Positions 47,912 to 57,523 of a stretch of DNA of 64,000 nucleotides are shown piece by piece. Position 1 is the stretch's first letter, and every line of letters begins with the position of its first letter. Below the pieces are notes generated by a model. It made no database searches. It was given only the letters and a program-made list of their open reading frames with translations, and was not told the origin of the DNA. This DNA is from Roseovarius litorisediminis (lineage in GTDB: Bacteria; Pseudomonadota; Alphaproteobacteria; Rhodobacterales; Rhodobacteraceae). A program made the position numbers and the translations under genes. The DNA lies in assembly GCF_900172295.1 (NCBI RefSeq), contig NZ_FWFL01000003.1, positions 372,001 to 436,000 of the forward strand. Direction: 5' to 3'.

Positions 47912-48120
47912 TGGGCGGCGGTTACGGCATGGGATTCGGTGGCGGCGGGCTGCTTTTCATGGCGCTCTTTGCGGCGTTGATCGTCATTCCTTTTTGGCGG
48001 CTTTTGCCGAAATTCGGTATCCCGAACTGGGTGGCTCTGGTTGCGATCATTCCGCTGGGGGCTCTGATCCTGCTTTGGGTCATGGCGTTCAAGGACAAGA
48101 TTGACGGAGCCCAATCATGA
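47908..48120 (+). CDS. Small membrane protein between nuoC and nuoD
   Basis: A 70-residue Gly-rich protein ([14 protein letters not shown] start) with two hydrophobic helices (about 14-30 and 39-60). It overlaps nuoC and nuoD by 4 bases each, so it is translated with complex I subunits. I know no function. Similar small frames occur at this position in relatives; whether it belongs to complex I is open. Confidence 0.75.
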   Translation: MMGGGYGMGFGGGGLLFMALFAALIVIPFWRLLPKFGIPNWVALVAIIPLGALILLWVMAFKDKIDGAQS

Positions 48121-49340
48121 TGGACGGCTCCAAAGGTTTCGATGACGCCCTGACCGGCGAACAGAAGATTCGCAACTTCAACATCAACTTCGGTCCGCAA
48201 CACCCGGCAGCCCACGGCGTGCTGCGGTTGGTGCTGGAGCTGGACGGCGAGATTGTCGAACGATGCGACCCGCACATCGGTCTGCTGCACCGCGGCACCG
48301 AAAAGCTGATGGAAAGCCGGACATATCTGCAGAACCTGCCTTATTTTGATCGCCTGGATTATGTAGCGCCGATGAACCAGGAACATGCCTGGTGTCTAGC
48401 GATTGAAAAGCTGACTGGCGTCGAGGTGCCGCGCCGCGCCAGCCTGATCCGGGTGCTCTACAGTGAAATCGGCCGCATCCTGAACCACATCCTGAACATC
48501 ACCACACAGGCGATGGATGTGGGCGCGCTAACCCCACCGGTTTGGGGGTTTGAGGAACGCGAAAAGCTGATGGTTTTCTATGAGCGCGCCTGTGGGGCAC
48601 GGCTGCACGCAGCCTATTTCCGCCCCGGCGGCGTGCATCAGGACATGCCGCCCGAGTTGCTTGACGATATCGAAACCTGGGCCAATGAATTTCCCAAGAT
48701 GATTGCCGATATCGACGGGTTGCTGACTGAAAACCGGATTTTCAAACAGCGCAATGCGGACATTGGCGTGATTTCCGAGCAGGATGCCTTGGATTGGGGA
48801 TTCTCGGGCGTGATGGTGCGCGGGTCAGGTATGGCCTGGGATTTGCGCCGCGCGCAACCTTATGAATGTTATGATGAATTCGAATTCCAGATTCCTGTTG
48901 GCAAGAACGGCGATTGCTATGATCGCTATCTCTGCCGGATGGAGGAAATGCGCCAGTCGCTGCATATCATCCATCAGGCTATCGCCAAGCTGCGCGCACC
49001 TGACGGGCAGGGCGATATCCTGGCCCGCGGCAAGATCACACCGCCCAGCCGGGGCGACATGAAAACTTCGATGGAGTCGTTGATCCATCACTTCAAACTT
49101 TACACCGAGGGCTTCCACGTGCCCGAGGGCGAAGTCTATGCCGCGGTTGAAGCCCCGAAAGGTGAGTTCGGCGTTTATCTGGTGGCCGATGGCACCAACA
49201 AGCCGTACCGCGCCAAGATCAGGGCGCCCGGATTTTTGCATTTGCAGGCGATGGATTATGTGGCCAGTGGTCACCAACTGGCCGATGTGGCTGCGATTAT
49301 CGGTTCACTGGATGTCGTTTTCGGGGAGATCGACAGGTAA
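48117..49340 (+). CDS. nuoD: NADH-quinone oxidoreductase subunit D
   Basis: The 49-kDa subunit, 407 residues, forming the quinone cavity with NuoB. Features are [37 protein letters not shown], the [14 protein letters not shown]-like segment, and the closing [28 protein letters not shown] 48117 or 48120 could start it. It is one base from the next gene (overlap at 49340). Confidence 0.97.
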   Translation: MMDGSKGFDDALTGEQKIRNFNINFGPQHPAAHGVLRLVLELDGEIVERCDPHIGLLHRGTEKLMESRTYLQNLPYFDRLDYVAPMNQEHAWCLAIEKLTGVEVPRRASLIRVLYSEIGRILNHILNITTQAMDVGALTPPVWGFEEREKLMVFYERACGARLHAAYFRPGGVHQDMPPELLDDIETWANEFPKMIADIDGLLTENRIFKQRNADIGVISEQDALDWGFSGVMVRGSGMAWDLRRAQPYECYDEFEFQIPVGKNGDCYDRYLCRMEEMRQSLHIIHQAIAKLRAPDGQGDILARGKITPPSRGDMKTSMESLIHHFKLYTEGFHVPEGEVYAAVEAPKGEFGVYLVADGTNKPYRAKIRAPGFLHLQAMDYVASGHQLADVAAIIGSLDVVFGEIDR

Positions 49341-49705
49341 TGACACTTGCGGGGGCCGCTATAGCGCTTTCGGGCGCGGGGATATTGGTGACAGGGTTTC
49401 TGGCACTGATGTTTCTGCGTGATCCGATTGCCGGATTGGCCCACACGACGCACCGGGCGGAACATCTGCCCGAAGTCATGACGGACCGCTACATTGCCTT
49501 TACCATCCTGACGATCGGGGCCACGCTTTATGGCGATATGAAGGTGATTGCGGCGCTCTTTGCGACTTTTGCATTTATGGGGTTTGCCGACGCCTGGATT
49601 TATGCGCGCGGTGGTCATCCGATTGCCAAGCATATTGGTGCCGGCATTGCGGCCTCGGTCGTGACTGTGGTGGCGCTGCTGGCGATATGGGGGCAGGGCG
49701 CATGA
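49340..49705 (+). CDS. Membrane protein between nuoD and nuoE
   Basis: A 121-residue protein with three or four predicted helices (about 3-25, 50-63, 67-84, 98-117) and a polar loop RAEHLPEVMTDRYIAFTIL. I do not recognise the family with certainty. Translation is coupled to nuoD (TAATG overlap) and its end overlaps the following secreted-protein gene. Its place suggests a link to complex I assembly or coincidental operon membership. Confidence 0.7.
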   Translation: MTLAGAAIALSGAGILVTGFLALMFLRDPIAGLAHTTHRAEHLPEVMTDRYIAFTILTIGATLYGDMKVIAALFATFAFMGFADAWIYARGGHPIAKHIGAGIAASVVTVVALLAIWGQGA

Positions 49706-50466
49706 TCCGGATCATTGTGGCCATATCGTTGTCTTTCGGGCTGGCGACAGCCCCTGTTTCTGTTACGGCCTCAGAGGCCGTGTCGCCAGAGCGCGTCGAG
49801 GCTTTTGTTGCGGTGGTCGAGGCGAATGGCTGCCGGATGACCCAGTACCGGGCCAACACGGTGCTGCCCGAAGCAGGGTTCGACAACAAGACCGAAACAA
49901 AATCGATCACCGAATTGCTGATCGAGCAGGAACGAGCCCGCATTCTGGACGGACAACTGGTTTTGTTTGGCGGCGCCTGTGGCGAGACACTGAAATATTC
50001 GGGCCGCGAACGGTTTTTTGCCGGGCTGGCCGACAATGGCTGCAAAATGAATTCGGAAGAGGCAAGGCTGATCCTGCCCCGTGTGGGTGTCGAGATGCAG
50101 GAAGTGCAACTTCTTATGGAGCGTATGATCCATATGAGCGAGGTCAGCCTGTCAGATGACGAGAAAACTGTCTATCTAGAGCAAGGCCTTTGCGACAAAT
50201 TCAGGGGTCTTTCGGCGTCCATGGCCGCGACAAAACCGATCGCACAGCAGCGCACCGCGGAAGAGCTGAAGGCGGCTTTTGTTGAATTCATGAAATCAGT
50301 GGATTGCAAGATGACCCGCGCCCAATCGCATGAAATGCTGCCTGCCGCGGGCTTCACCGGCAAAGAGCTGCGGCCGATTATTGCTGGTATGATCAAAGAC
50401 GGCGAGGCAACGATGACCGGTGAACAGGATCTTTTGACGCTAAAAAAAGAGGTGTGTAACGGATGA
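49702..50466 (+). CDS. Exported protein with three Cys-paired repeat units
   Basis: A secreted protein of 254 residues from ATG 49702, with a signal peptide (MIRIIVAISLSFGLATAPV, cleavage near TAS). The mature part is three units of about 70 residues, each with the pattern: helix, GC or DC followed by K/R-MT or similar, a hydrophobic LP..G(F/V) motif, an acidic helix, and a closing Cys. Unit 1: ANGCRMT ... LPEAGF ... FGGAC. Unit 2: DNGCKMN ... LPRVGV ... EQGLC. Unit 3: SVDCKMT ... LPAAGF ... KKEVC. Six Cys in three pairs suggest disulfides in the periplasm. The function is unknown. It overlaps the next gene, which carries one more such unit. Confidence 0.75.
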   Translation: MIRIIVAISLSFGLATAPVSVTASEAVSPERVEAFVAVVEANGCRMTQYRANTVLPEAGFDNKTETKSITELLIEQERARILDGQLVLFGGACGETLKYSGRERFFAGLADNGCKMNSEEARLILPRVGVEMQEVQLLMERMIHMSEVSLSDDEKTVYLEQGLCDKFRGLSASMAATKPIAQQRTAEELKAAFVEFMKSVDCKMTRAQSHEMLPAAGFTGKELRPIIAGMIKDGEATMTGEQDLLTLKKEVCNG

Positions 50467-50744
50467 TACGCAAAGCCGTTTTAGCGACGACGGGCCTGAC
50501 CCTGCTGACTGCCTGTGCCTTGCCGCCGCAAAGCGTCAATCGTCAACAGATTGCCGATTACGAGGCCGCTGTCGCCAGCATTGGCTGCGAGCTGGTGAGT
50601 GAATCTGATTATCTGCCGGTTGAACTTCAGGCCGGGCTGACGCGCCAGCAGGCGCTTGATATTACGAAATACGAACTTGCTGCCGGGACTGCTGAAGCGC
50701 TGCCCGGCGGTGGAGTGAGACTGACCACAGGAGCCTGTGCCTAG
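50463..50744 (+). CDS. Small lipoprotein with one Cys-paired repeat unit
   Basis: A 93-residue predicted lipoprotein with lipobox LLTAC (Cys at about residue 18). The rest is a single copy of the unit found three times in the preceding protein: ASIGCELV ... YLPVELQAGLT ... GAC, with one Cys near its start and one at its end. The two genes overlap by 4 bases and nuoE begins on the next base after its stop. Function unknown. Confidence 0.72.
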   Translation: MIRKAVLATTGLTLLTACALPPQSVNRQQIADYEAAVASIGCELVSESDYLPVELQAGLTRQQALDITKYELAAGTAEALPGGGVRLTTGACA

Positions 50745-51965
50745 ATGCTACGCCGTCTCTATCATGAGCAGCCCGAAAGCTTTGCTTTTTCGCCCGCAAA
50801 TCAAAAGTGGGCCGAGGCGCAGATAACGAAATACCCCGAGGGGCGTCAGGCATCGGCGATCATTCCGTTGCTTTGGCGCGCGCAGGAGCAAGAGGGCTGG
50901 CTGACACGCCCCGCGATCGAGCATGTGGCCGACAGGCTGGGCATGGCCTATATCCGGGCTTTGGAAGTGGCCAGCTTCTATTTTATGTTTCAGCTACAGC
51001 CGGTTGGTTCCGTGGCGCATATTCAGGTTTGTGGCACAACGTCCTGCATGATCTGCGGCGCTGAGGATCTGATCGGGGTCTGCAAGGAGAAAATCGCGGC
51101 TAACCCGCATACCCTGAGTGCTGATGGCAAATTCAGCTGGGAAGAGGTGGAATGCCTGGGGGCCTGCGCCAACGCCCCGATGGCACAGATCGGGAAAGAC
51201 TATTACGAGGATCTGACCGCGGCGCGTATGGGCGAGATCATTGATGAACTGGCTGCAGGCAAGGTGCCAACACCGGGCCCGCAGAACGGGCGTTATGCTT
51301 CTGAGCCAAAATCCGGTCTGACGTCGCTCAACGAATTCGACAGTGGCAAGACCAAATACAATGCCAGCGCACAGCTTGCCATTGATATTGGTGACACGGT
51401 CAAGCGGATCGACGGGACCGAAGTGCCGCTGTTGACGCCTTGGCGCGACAAAGGGGCTAATCACACCCCCGCAGCGCCAAAGGTGAAACTTGCCAGCGAG
51501 CCGGTTGCAGTGGTTGCCAAAGAGGCACGGATTTCAAAGTCTGATGCCAAAAAGGGCGATGATGCAAAATCGAAAGCCAAACCAAAGCTCAAGGCCCCGA
51601 AGAAAGCCGCAGTCAAGCCTGCCGCTGAATCAGCGACGCCAGCAAAGGCGGCATCCAAAGCAGCCGTAACAGGCGCTGGCAAGAAGCCACGTGTCATGAA
51701 GGCCCCGCGCAAATCCGGTGCGGATAACCTGAAAATGATCAAGGGCGTTGGGCCGAAACTGGAAATCATGCTGAACGATCTGGGCTTTTTCCATTTTGAC
51801 CAGATTTCGAAATGGACCGAAAACGAGGTCGCCTGGGTCGATCAGAACCTTGAAGGCTTCAAAGGGCGGGTCAGCCGTGACAACTGGGTAGAACAAGCGA
51901 AACTTCTGGCGGAAGGAAAAGAGACCGAGTTCTCGGCCCGGGCCAAAAAAGGGAATATCTATTGA
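50745..51965 (+). CDS. nuoE: NADH-quinone oxidoreductase subunit E with C-terminal helix-hairpin-helix extension
   Basis: The 24-kDa subunit with 2Fe-2S cluster N1a, at 406 residues more than twice the core length. The core is residues 1-190, with cluster ligands C96, C101, C137 and C141 ([21 protein letters not shown]). Residues about 235-325 are a Lys/Ala-rich linker with repeated [11 protein letters not shown]-type sequence, and 327-406 form a helix-hairpin-helix domain ([19 protein letters not shown]) of the type also found at the end of ribosomal protein L21 in this family. The extension is duplicated in the next gene. Its role in complex I is unknown. Confidence 0.95.
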   Translation: MLRRLYHEQPESFAFSPANQKWAEAQITKYPEGRQASAIIPLLWRAQEQEGWLTRPAIEHVADRLGMAYIRALEVASFYFMFQLQPVGSVAHIQVCGTTSCMICGAEDLIGVCKEKIAANPHTLSADGKFSWEEVECLGACANAPMAQIGKDYYEDLTAARMGEIIDELAAGKVPTPGPQNGRYASEPKSGLTSLNEFDSGKTKYNASAQLAIDIGDTVKRIDGTEVPLLTPWRDKGANHTPAAPKVKLASEPVAVVAKEARISKSDAKKGDDAKSKAKPKLKAPKKAAVKPAAESATPAKAASKAAVTGAGKKPRVMKAPRKSGADNLKMIKGVGPKLEIMLNDLGFFHFDQISKWTENEVAWVDQNLEGFKGRVSRDNWVEQAKLLAEGKETEFSARAKKGNIY

Positions 51966-52000
51966 CGACATCCAAGTGACCGCCACAGGGAGTAACTGCC

Positions 52001-52666
52001 ATGTCTAATTCTGGAACTTCGGGAAGCTGCCCGGTGATCTGCTGGGGCCTTGCCCTGATCGCAGGTCTGATAACTGTCTGGTCAACGATTGATGCAGTCG
52101 GTTTTGTGGCTGCCCTGATGCTGGGATTGGCGTTGGCAGTTCTGCTGGGGTTGGTCCTGACGCAGTTGTTTTGCTCTGCCTCGGAAAGCCATGTGGTGCC
52201 TTCGGACGCCAGCGCTCCTGTCGAGAAGCGCGAGACGGCGAAGCCCGCGGTGAACAAGGCCGTCGCTCCGGAGACTGCTTCTGCCGCCAAGGAAACGGCG
52301 AGTGCCCCCGCTGATGAGGTTGAGGCGGAAAAGACGCAAGACTCTGACGGCGATGGCGTGTTGGAAGGTGAAGATGAGGGCGCACAGCCCGAGACGCTGA
52401 AAGCGGCGCGCGGTGGCAAGGCGGATGACCTCAAGCAGATCAGGGGCGTCGGCCCCAAGCTGGAAGTCTTGCTGAACGAAATGGGGTTTTACCATTTCGA
52501 CCAGATCGCAGGATGGAATGCGAATGAGGTGGCTTGGGTCAATGCAAACCTCAAAGGCTTCAAGGGGCGCGTGACGCGCGACAATTGGGTCGAACAGGCA
52601 AGGATTCTTGCCGCAGGCGGTGAAACAGAATTCTCGAAACGCGTCGAAGACGGCGGCGTGTATTGA
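52001..52666 (+). CDS. Membrane protein with helix-hairpin-helix domain paralogous to NuoE tail
   Basis: A 221-residue protein with two N-terminal membrane helices (about 12-30 and 33-55), an acidic/Ala-rich linker, and a C-terminal domain (about 141-221) closely resembling the NuoE extension: LKQIRGVGPKLEVLLNEMG, then [15 protein letters not shown]. Such domains bind nucleic acid or proteins; here it would face the cytoplasm. Its position between nuoE and nuoF suggests a membrane anchor or partner for the NADH-oxidising module. Function unknown. Confidence 0.82.
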   Translation: MSNSGTSGSCPVICWGLALIAGLITVWSTIDAVGFVAALMLGLALAVLLGLVLTQLFCSASESHVVPSDASAPVEKRETAKPAVNKAVAPETASAAKETASAPADEVEAEKTQDSDGDGVLEGEDEGAQPETLKAARGGKADDLKQIRGVGPKLEVLLNEMGFYHFDQIAGWNANEVAWVNANLKGFKGRVTRDNWVEQARILAAGGETEFSKRVEDGGVY

Positions 52667-52678
52667 AAGCGATGAGTG

Positions 52679-52900
52679 ATGCAGGGACCGGACAAACAAC
52701 AGGCGCAGAAAGGCCGCTTCACCGCGATGGTGATCGCAGGCACGGCTGTGTTCTGGGTGCTGGCCACGCTGATCGGGGGGCAATTGGGGCTGAGCAACCG
52801 TGTTCGAGCCTTGTTCGATATGCTGGCACTGGCGGGGTTCATATGGGCCTTCGTCTTGATTTACCAAATCTGGCGCGATCGCCAGAGCAATCAGGGGTAG
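52679..52900 (+). CDS. DUF5337 family membrane protein
   Basis: A 73-residue protein with two helices (about 19-36 and 46-64) and the family phrase [28 protein letters not shown]5337 proteins sit before nuoF in Rhodobacterales; no function is known. ATG 52679 is chosen; GTG 52676 is adjacent. It ends 4 bases before nuoF. Confidence 0.8.
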   Translation: MQGPDKQQAQKGRFTAMVIAGTAVFWVLATLIGGQLGLSNRVRALFDMLALAGFIWAFVLIYQIWRDRQSNQG

Positions 52901-52904
52901 CGGG

Positions 52905-54200
52905 ATGCTGAAAGACCAGGACCGTATTTTTACCAATCTCTACGGGATGCATGACCGCACCCTCAAGGGTGCCAAGGCGCGCGGACATTGGGACGGTACG
53001 GCAAAGATTTTGCAGAACGGGCGCGACTGGATCATCAACCAGATGAAAGCCAGCGGCTTGCGCGGACGTGGTGGTGCAGGGTTCCCCACGGGCCTGAAGT
53101 GGTCGTTCATGCCCAAGGAAAGCGATGGCCGCCCGGCCTATCTGGTGGTCAATGCCGACGAATCCGAGCCCGGCACCTGCAAAGACCGCGAGATCATGCG
53201 GCATGACCCACATACGTTGATCGAGGGCTGTCTGATTGCCAGCTTCGCGATGAATGCACATGCCTGTTACATCTACATTCGGGGTGAATATATTCGCGAG
53301 CGCGAGGCGCTGCAGGCCGCGATCGACGAGGCTTATGATGCCGGGTTGATCGGCAAGAACGCCTGCAAATCCGGTTATGATTTTGATCTGTATCTGGCGC
53401 ATGGCGCCGGGGCCTATATCTGCGGTGAGGAAACGGCGCTGCTGGAGAGCCTTGAAGGCAAGAAGGGCATGCCACGGATGAAGCCTCCGTTCCCGGCAGG
53501 GGCAGGCTTGTATGGTTGTCCGACCACCGTGAACAACGTGGAATCGATTGCCGTAGTGCCGACCATTTTGCGCCGTGGACCGGACTGGTTTGCAGGTTTC
53601 GGGCGCCCCAACAATGCGGGCACCAAAATCTTTGGCATCTCGGGCCATGTGAACAACCCGTGCGTTGTCGAAGAATCGATGTCGATTTCATTTGAAGAAC
53701 TGATCGAGAAACACTGTGGCGGTATTCGCGGTGGCTGGGATAACCTGAAGGCGGTGATCCCGGGTGGTTCGTCCGTGCCCTGCGTGCGCGGCGAAAACAT
53801 GCGCGATGCGGTGATGGATTTTGACGCGCTACGCGAAGTTGGTTCAAGCTTGGGCACGGCGGCAGTCATTGTGATGGACAAGGACACCGACATCATCAAG
53901 GCGATCTGGCGGCTGTCGAAATTCTACAAACACGAAAGCTGCGGTCAGTGTACGCCGTGCCGCGAGGGTACAGGCTGGATGATGCGGGTGATGGACCGCC
54001 TGGTAAAAGGCGAGGCCGAGGTTGAAGAGATCGACATGCTGCTGTCAGTCACCAAGCAGGTCGAAGGTCACACAATTTGCGCCCTTGGAGATGCGGCGGC
54101 CTGGCCAATTCAGGGCCTGATCCGCAATTTCCGTGACGAGATCGAGGACCGGATCAAGGCGCAGAAAACCGGCCGCGTCAGTGCCGTGGCGGCGGAGTGA
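52905..54200 (+). CDS. nuoF: NADH-quinone oxidoreductase subunit F
   Basis: The 51-kDa subunit, 431 residues, which binds NADH, FMN and 4Fe-4S cluster N3. Motifs are [16 protein letters not shown] (NADH), [32 protein letters not shown], and the cluster ligands [12 protein letters not shown] with the distal Cys in HTICALGD. The start ATG at 52905 is preceded by GGGTAGCGGG. Confidence 0.98.
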   Translation: MLKDQDRIFTNLYGMHDRTLKGAKARGHWDGTAKILQNGRDWIINQMKASGLRGRGGAGFPTGLKWSFMPKESDGRPAYLVVNADESEPGTCKDREIMRHDPHTLIEGCLIASFAMNAHACYIYIRGEYIREREALQAAIDEAYDAGLIGKNACKSGYDFDLYLAHGAGAYICGEETALLESLEGKKGMPRMKPPFPAGAGLYGCPTTVNNVESIAVVPTILRRGPDWFAGFGRPNNAGTKIFGISGHVNNPCVVEESMSISFEELIEKHCGGIRGGWDNLKAVIPGGSSVPCVRGENMRDAVMDFDALREVGSSLGTAAVIVMDKDTDIIKAIWRLSKFYKHESCGQCTPCREGTGWMMRVMDRLVKGEAEVEEIDMLLSVTKQVEGHTICALGDAAAWPIQGLIRNFRDEIEDRIKAQKTGRVSAVAAE

Positions 54201-54213
54201 AGTGGTTGGAGCA

Positions 54214-54552
54214 ATGAGTATGCGGTTTTTCCTACTGGTCCTGACATCGACCCTTGTGCTGGGCGCTTGCACTGACAAGAAAGAACGCGTGTTCTTTGAT
54301 GGTAAATACTATCCGGCAAAAGCCAAGCATCAGTCCAAGAACGATCGCACGTTTTTCACGGCGACGGTTCGCAAGGCGTCGCAGGGGCTGGAAGGTGCTC
54401 GCGCGGCGGCGCTGCATGCCGGTACGCAATATTGCGTCGAGAATTATGGCACCTCGCAGATTGACTGGAGCAGGGCGCCGGATGACGACCAATCGGTGAT
54501 CGTAACCTCTAACGGCAACGTCGTAGTTGCGGGTGAATGCAAGATATGGTGA
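54214..54552 (+). CDS. Lipoprotein between nuoF and nuoG, unknown function
   Basis: A 112-residue predicted lipoprotein (MSMRFFLLVLTSTLVLGAC, lipobox Cys at residue 19). The mature part has FFTATVRKASQGLEGARAAALHAGTQYC, NYGTSQIDW and a closing GECKIW; the pattern recurs in Rhodobacteraceae lipoproteins I have seen, but has no assigned function. Start ATG 54214 lies 13 bases after nuoF. It probably resides in the periplasm or outer membrane. Confidence 0.75.
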   Translation: MSMRFFLLVLTSTLVLGACTDKKERVFFDGKYYPAKAKHQSKNDRTFFTATVRKASQGLEGARAAALHAGTQYCVENYGTSQIDWSRAPDDDQSVIVTSNGNVVVAGECKIW

Positions 54553-54612
54553 TAAGTCTTTCAATATCAGGGTGTTACTCTGTTTGCTATTGTATAGCAG
54601 ATAGCGCACGAC

Positions 54613-54631
54613 CCATCTGCTGTGCAGATGG
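54613..54631. repeat. Hairpin within the nuo operon
   Basis: CCATCTGC-TGT-GCAGATGG, perfect 8-base arms with a 3-base loop and no T-run, in the largest internal gap of the operon (54553-54679). It may stabilise processed mRNA ends or attenuate transcription. Confidence 0.5.
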
Positions 54632-54679
54632 TGCCGCGATGTACGTAGCACCTGATAACAGTATGAAAGGACTATCCCC

Positions 54680-55087
54680 ATGCGTATGATGACAACCTTG
54701 GTTTTAGGTTTCGCACTGGTGGCCAGTGCCGTAGGTGCCAGTGCCAAAACGCCGCTGCGTGATGTCAGCGAGATTGACGATGCTATGCTGTGGGTCGCTT
54801 TGGCCATTGAGATCAGTGACAAATGCAATGAAATTGACCCGCGCACTTTTAAAGGGCTTTCGGTGCTTTACGGGCTGAAAAACCGGGCCCAGGAGCTGGG
54901 CTATTCGAACTCCGAAATCAAAGCCTATGTCAAAAGCCACGAGGAAAAGGCGCGAATGCGCCAGCGCGGCGAGAAATATGTGAAATCCAGAGGTCTGAAC
55001 CCGTCCGATCCGGCGGCGCTGTGCAGTCTTGGCCATACCGAGATTGACCGCTCCAGCAAGATCGGGGTTCTGTTGAAAGCAAAGTGA
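54680..55087 (+). CDS. DUF5333 family exported protein
   Basis: A 135-residue protein with a signal peptide (MRMMTTLVLGFALVASAVG, ending ASA). The mature part (EISDKCNEIDPRTFKGLSVLYGLKNRAQELGYS; DPAALCSLGHTEI) is helical with two Cys (about 49 and 115) and matches the DUF5333 family, which lies beside nuoG in Rhodobacterales. Function unknown. It is followed by nuoG after 6 bases. Confidence 0.8.
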   Translation: MRMMTTLVLGFALVASAVGASAKTPLRDVSEIDDAMLWVALAIEISDKCNEIDPRTFKGLSVLYGLKNRAQELGYSNSEIKAYVKSHEEKARMRQRGEKYVKSRGLNPSDPAALCSLGHTEIDRSSKIGVLLKAK

Positions 55088-55093
55088 GAACGG

Positions 55094-57112
55094 ATGTCTG
55101 ACCTACGCAAGATCATCATTGACGATACCGAGATCGAAGTAGACGGGGCGATGACCCTGATCCAGGCCTGTGAACAGGCCGGGATCGAGGTGCCGCGCTT
55201 TTGCTACCACGAGCGTTTGTCGATTGCCGGAAACTGCCGGATGTGTCTGGTCGAAGTGGTCGGTGGGCCGCCGAAGCCCGCCGCATCCTGCGCCATGCAG
55301 GTGCGCGATCTGCGGCCCGGCCCCGAAGGTCAGCCGCCAGTGGTGAAAACCAACAGCCCGATGGTCAAGAAGGCCCGCGAAGGGGTGATGGAATTTCTGC
55401 TGATCAACCACCCGCTGGACTGCCCGATTTGCGATCAGGGCGGCGAGTGTGATCTGCAGGATCAGGCAATGGCATACGGTGTGGATTTCAGCCGTTTCCG
55501 TGAGCCCAAACGCGCGACTGAAGATCTGGATCTGGGGCCGCTGGTTGAAACCCACATGACGCGCTGCATTTCCTGCACGCGCTGCGTGCGCTTTACGTCC
55601 GAGGTGGCCGGGATCACGCAGATGGGCCAGACCGGTCGTGGCGAAGATGCCGAGATTACCTCGTATTTGGGCGAGACCCTGGACAGCAACCTGCAGGGTA
55701 ACATCATTGATCTGTGCCCGGTGGGCGCACTGGTAAGCAAGCCATATGCCTTTACCGCCCGCCCGTGGGAACTGACCAAAACCGAAACCATTGACGTGAT
55801 GGATGCCCTTGGCAGCAATATCCGGGTGGATTGCAAGGGCCGCGAAGTGATGCGGATTTTGCCACGAAACCACGATGGCGTGAACGAGGAATGGATATCC
55901 GACAAGACGCGTTTTGTCTGGGACGGGCTGCGTCGTCAGCGACTGGACAAACCCTATGTGCGTGAAGACGGTAAGCTGCGGCCTGCCAGTTGGGGTGAAG
56001 CGCTGAGTGCTGCTGCGACGGCGATGAAAGGCAAGAAAATTGCCGGCCTGGTCGGCGATCTGGCCCCGGTAGAAGCGGCGTTTGCGCTAAAACAACTGGT
56101 TGAAGGGCAAGGCGGCAAGGTGGAATGCCGCACTGATAAGGCCAAACTGCCTGCGGGGAACCGCAGTGCCTATGTTGGTACGGCCAGCATTGAAGATATT
56201 GATAGCGCGCAGATGATCCAGCTGATCGGCTGCAACCCCCGTGTTGAGGCCCCGGTGCTGAATGCGCGTATCCGCAAGGCCTGGAGCAACGGCTGCAATA
56301 TCGGACTTGTGGGCGAGGCCGTGGATCTGACTTACGATTACGCCCACATCGGCACCGATCGCAAAGCGTTGGAAAGCCTGTCGTCTAAGGAAATTGGTGC
56401 CGCCAAGGACATGAACACCGTGGTGATCATCGGGCAGGGCGCCTTGACCGAGGCTGACGGCGAGGCGGTTCTGGCCCATGCGATGAAGCTGGCCGAGAAC
56501 TCAAATTCAAAATTCATGGTGCTGCATACGGCGGCGGGCCGGGTTGGCGCAATGGATGCGGGCTGCACCACAGAAGGCGGGCTTGAAGCTGCCATCGAGG
56601 GTGCCGAGGTGGTCTATAACCTTGGTGCCGATGAAGTCGAAATCGCTGCTGGTCCCTTTGTGATCTATCAGGGCAGTCATGGTGATCGTGGCGCGCATCG
56701 TGCCGACGTGATCTTGCCGGGGGCCGCTTACACCGAGGAACAGGGCCTGTTCGTGAACACCGAAGGACGGCCGCAACTGGCGTTACGCGCCGGATTCGCG
56801 CCGGGTGAGGCAAAGGAAAACTGGGCAATTCTGCGCGCTTTGTCCGCCGAGATAGATGCAACTCTGCCCTATGATAGCCTGCCGCAACTGCGCACAGCGC
56901 TGGTGGCTGAGGTGCCGCATCTGACCCAGATTGACACGGTGCCCGAGAATGATTGGCAGCCGGTGAAGATTTCGAAACTGGGCAAGGCCGATTTCCGGGG
57001 GGCGGTTGCGGATTTCTATCTGACCAATCCGGTTGCCCGTGCCAGCGAACTGATGGCCGAGCTGAGTGCCAACGCCAAGGCGCGTTCGGCCAAGGCGATG
57101 GCGGCAGAGTGA
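55094..57112 (+). CDS. nuoG: NADH-quinone oxidoreductase subunit G
   Basis: The 75-kDa iron-sulfur subunit, 672 residues, passing electrons through several clusters. The N-terminal 2Fe-2S domain has [18 protein letters not shown], followed by [17 protein letters not shown] and [12 protein letters not shown]. The C-terminal part is the degenerate molybdopterin oxidoreductase-like domain ([22 protein letters not shown]). The length is near that of mitochondrial-type subunits, shorter than in E. coli. It overlaps the next lipoprotein gene (GTGA). Confidence 0.97.
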   Translation: MSDLRKIIIDDTEIEVDGAMTLIQACEQAGIEVPRFCYHERLSIAGNCRMCLVEVVGGPPKPAASCAMQVRDLRPGPEGQPPVVKTNSPMVKKAREGVMEFLLINHPLDCPICDQGGECDLQDQAMAYGVDFSRFREPKRATEDLDLGPLVETHMTRCISCTRCVRFTSEVAGITQMGQTGRGEDAEITSYLGETLDSNLQGNIIDLCPVGALVSKPYAFTARPWELTKTETIDVMDALGSNIRVDCKGREVMRILPRNHDGVNEEWISDKTRFVWDGLRRQRLDKPYVREDGKLRPASWGEALSAAATAMKGKKIAGLVGDLAPVEAAFALKQLVEGQGGKVECRTDKAKLPAGNRSAYVGTASIEDIDSAQMIQLIGCNPRVEAPVLNARIRKAWSNGCNIGLVGEAVDLTYDYAHIGTDRKALESLSSKEIGAAKDMNTVVIIGQGALTEADGEAVLAHAMKLAENSNSKFMVLHTAAGRVGAMDAGCTTEGGLEAAIEGAEVVYNLGADEVEIAAGPFVIYQGSHGDRGAHRADVILPGAAYTEEQGLFVNTEGRPQLALRAGFAPGEAKENWAILRALSAEIDATLPYDSLPQLRTALVAEVPHLTQIDTVPENDWQPVKISKLGKADFRGAVADFYLTNPVARASELMAELSANAKARSAKAMAAE

Positions 57113-57516
57113 TACGTCGTGTGACATATCTGACGCCTTTGGCGTTTGTCCTGGCCGGTGGTGTATCGGGATGCGAGGCGACGTCACCTGATATGGTCAC
57201 GCGCGCAGACCCGGTTTACCAGGGAATCGAAACGCGGTTGCTGGACGACGATCTGGTGAATTTTCGGGTCGAGTTGGCAGGTGGCAGCACTTCCAGCGAC
57301 GTGGATCGCTATGCAGAATGCGCTGCGGCACAGTATACGCTGATCCGGGGATACGGTTTTGCGCGACATCTGCGCACGAAAGTGGCCGAAGAGGGTGGCA
57401 TCTGGCGCGGTGATGCGGTTTATACGATCTCATCGGCCCGGCCCGATGGGCTAAGGACAATCGACGCCGAAGTCGTCGCCGCAGATTGTGCGGAAAACGG
57501 AATACCGATGGTGTGA
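57109..57516 (+). CDS. Lipoprotein between nuoG and nuoH, unknown function
   Basis: A 135-residue predicted lipoprotein from GTG 57109, overlapping the nuoG stop (GTGA). The leader [21 protein letters not shown] ends in a Cys at residue 22. The mature part has [14 protein letters not shown], a [18 protein letters not shown] segment and a closing Cys ([10 protein letters not shown]). No family with known role is recognised. The frame's longer upstream part lies inside nuoG and is ignored. Confidence 0.72.
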   Translation: MIRRVTYLTPLAFVLAGGVSGCEATSPDMVTRADPVYQGIETRLLDDDLVNFRVELAGGSTSSDVDRYAECAAAQYTLIRGYGFARHLRTKVAEEGGIWRGDAVYTISSARPDGLRTIDAEVVAADCAENGIPMV

Positions 57517-57523
57517 GGACATG

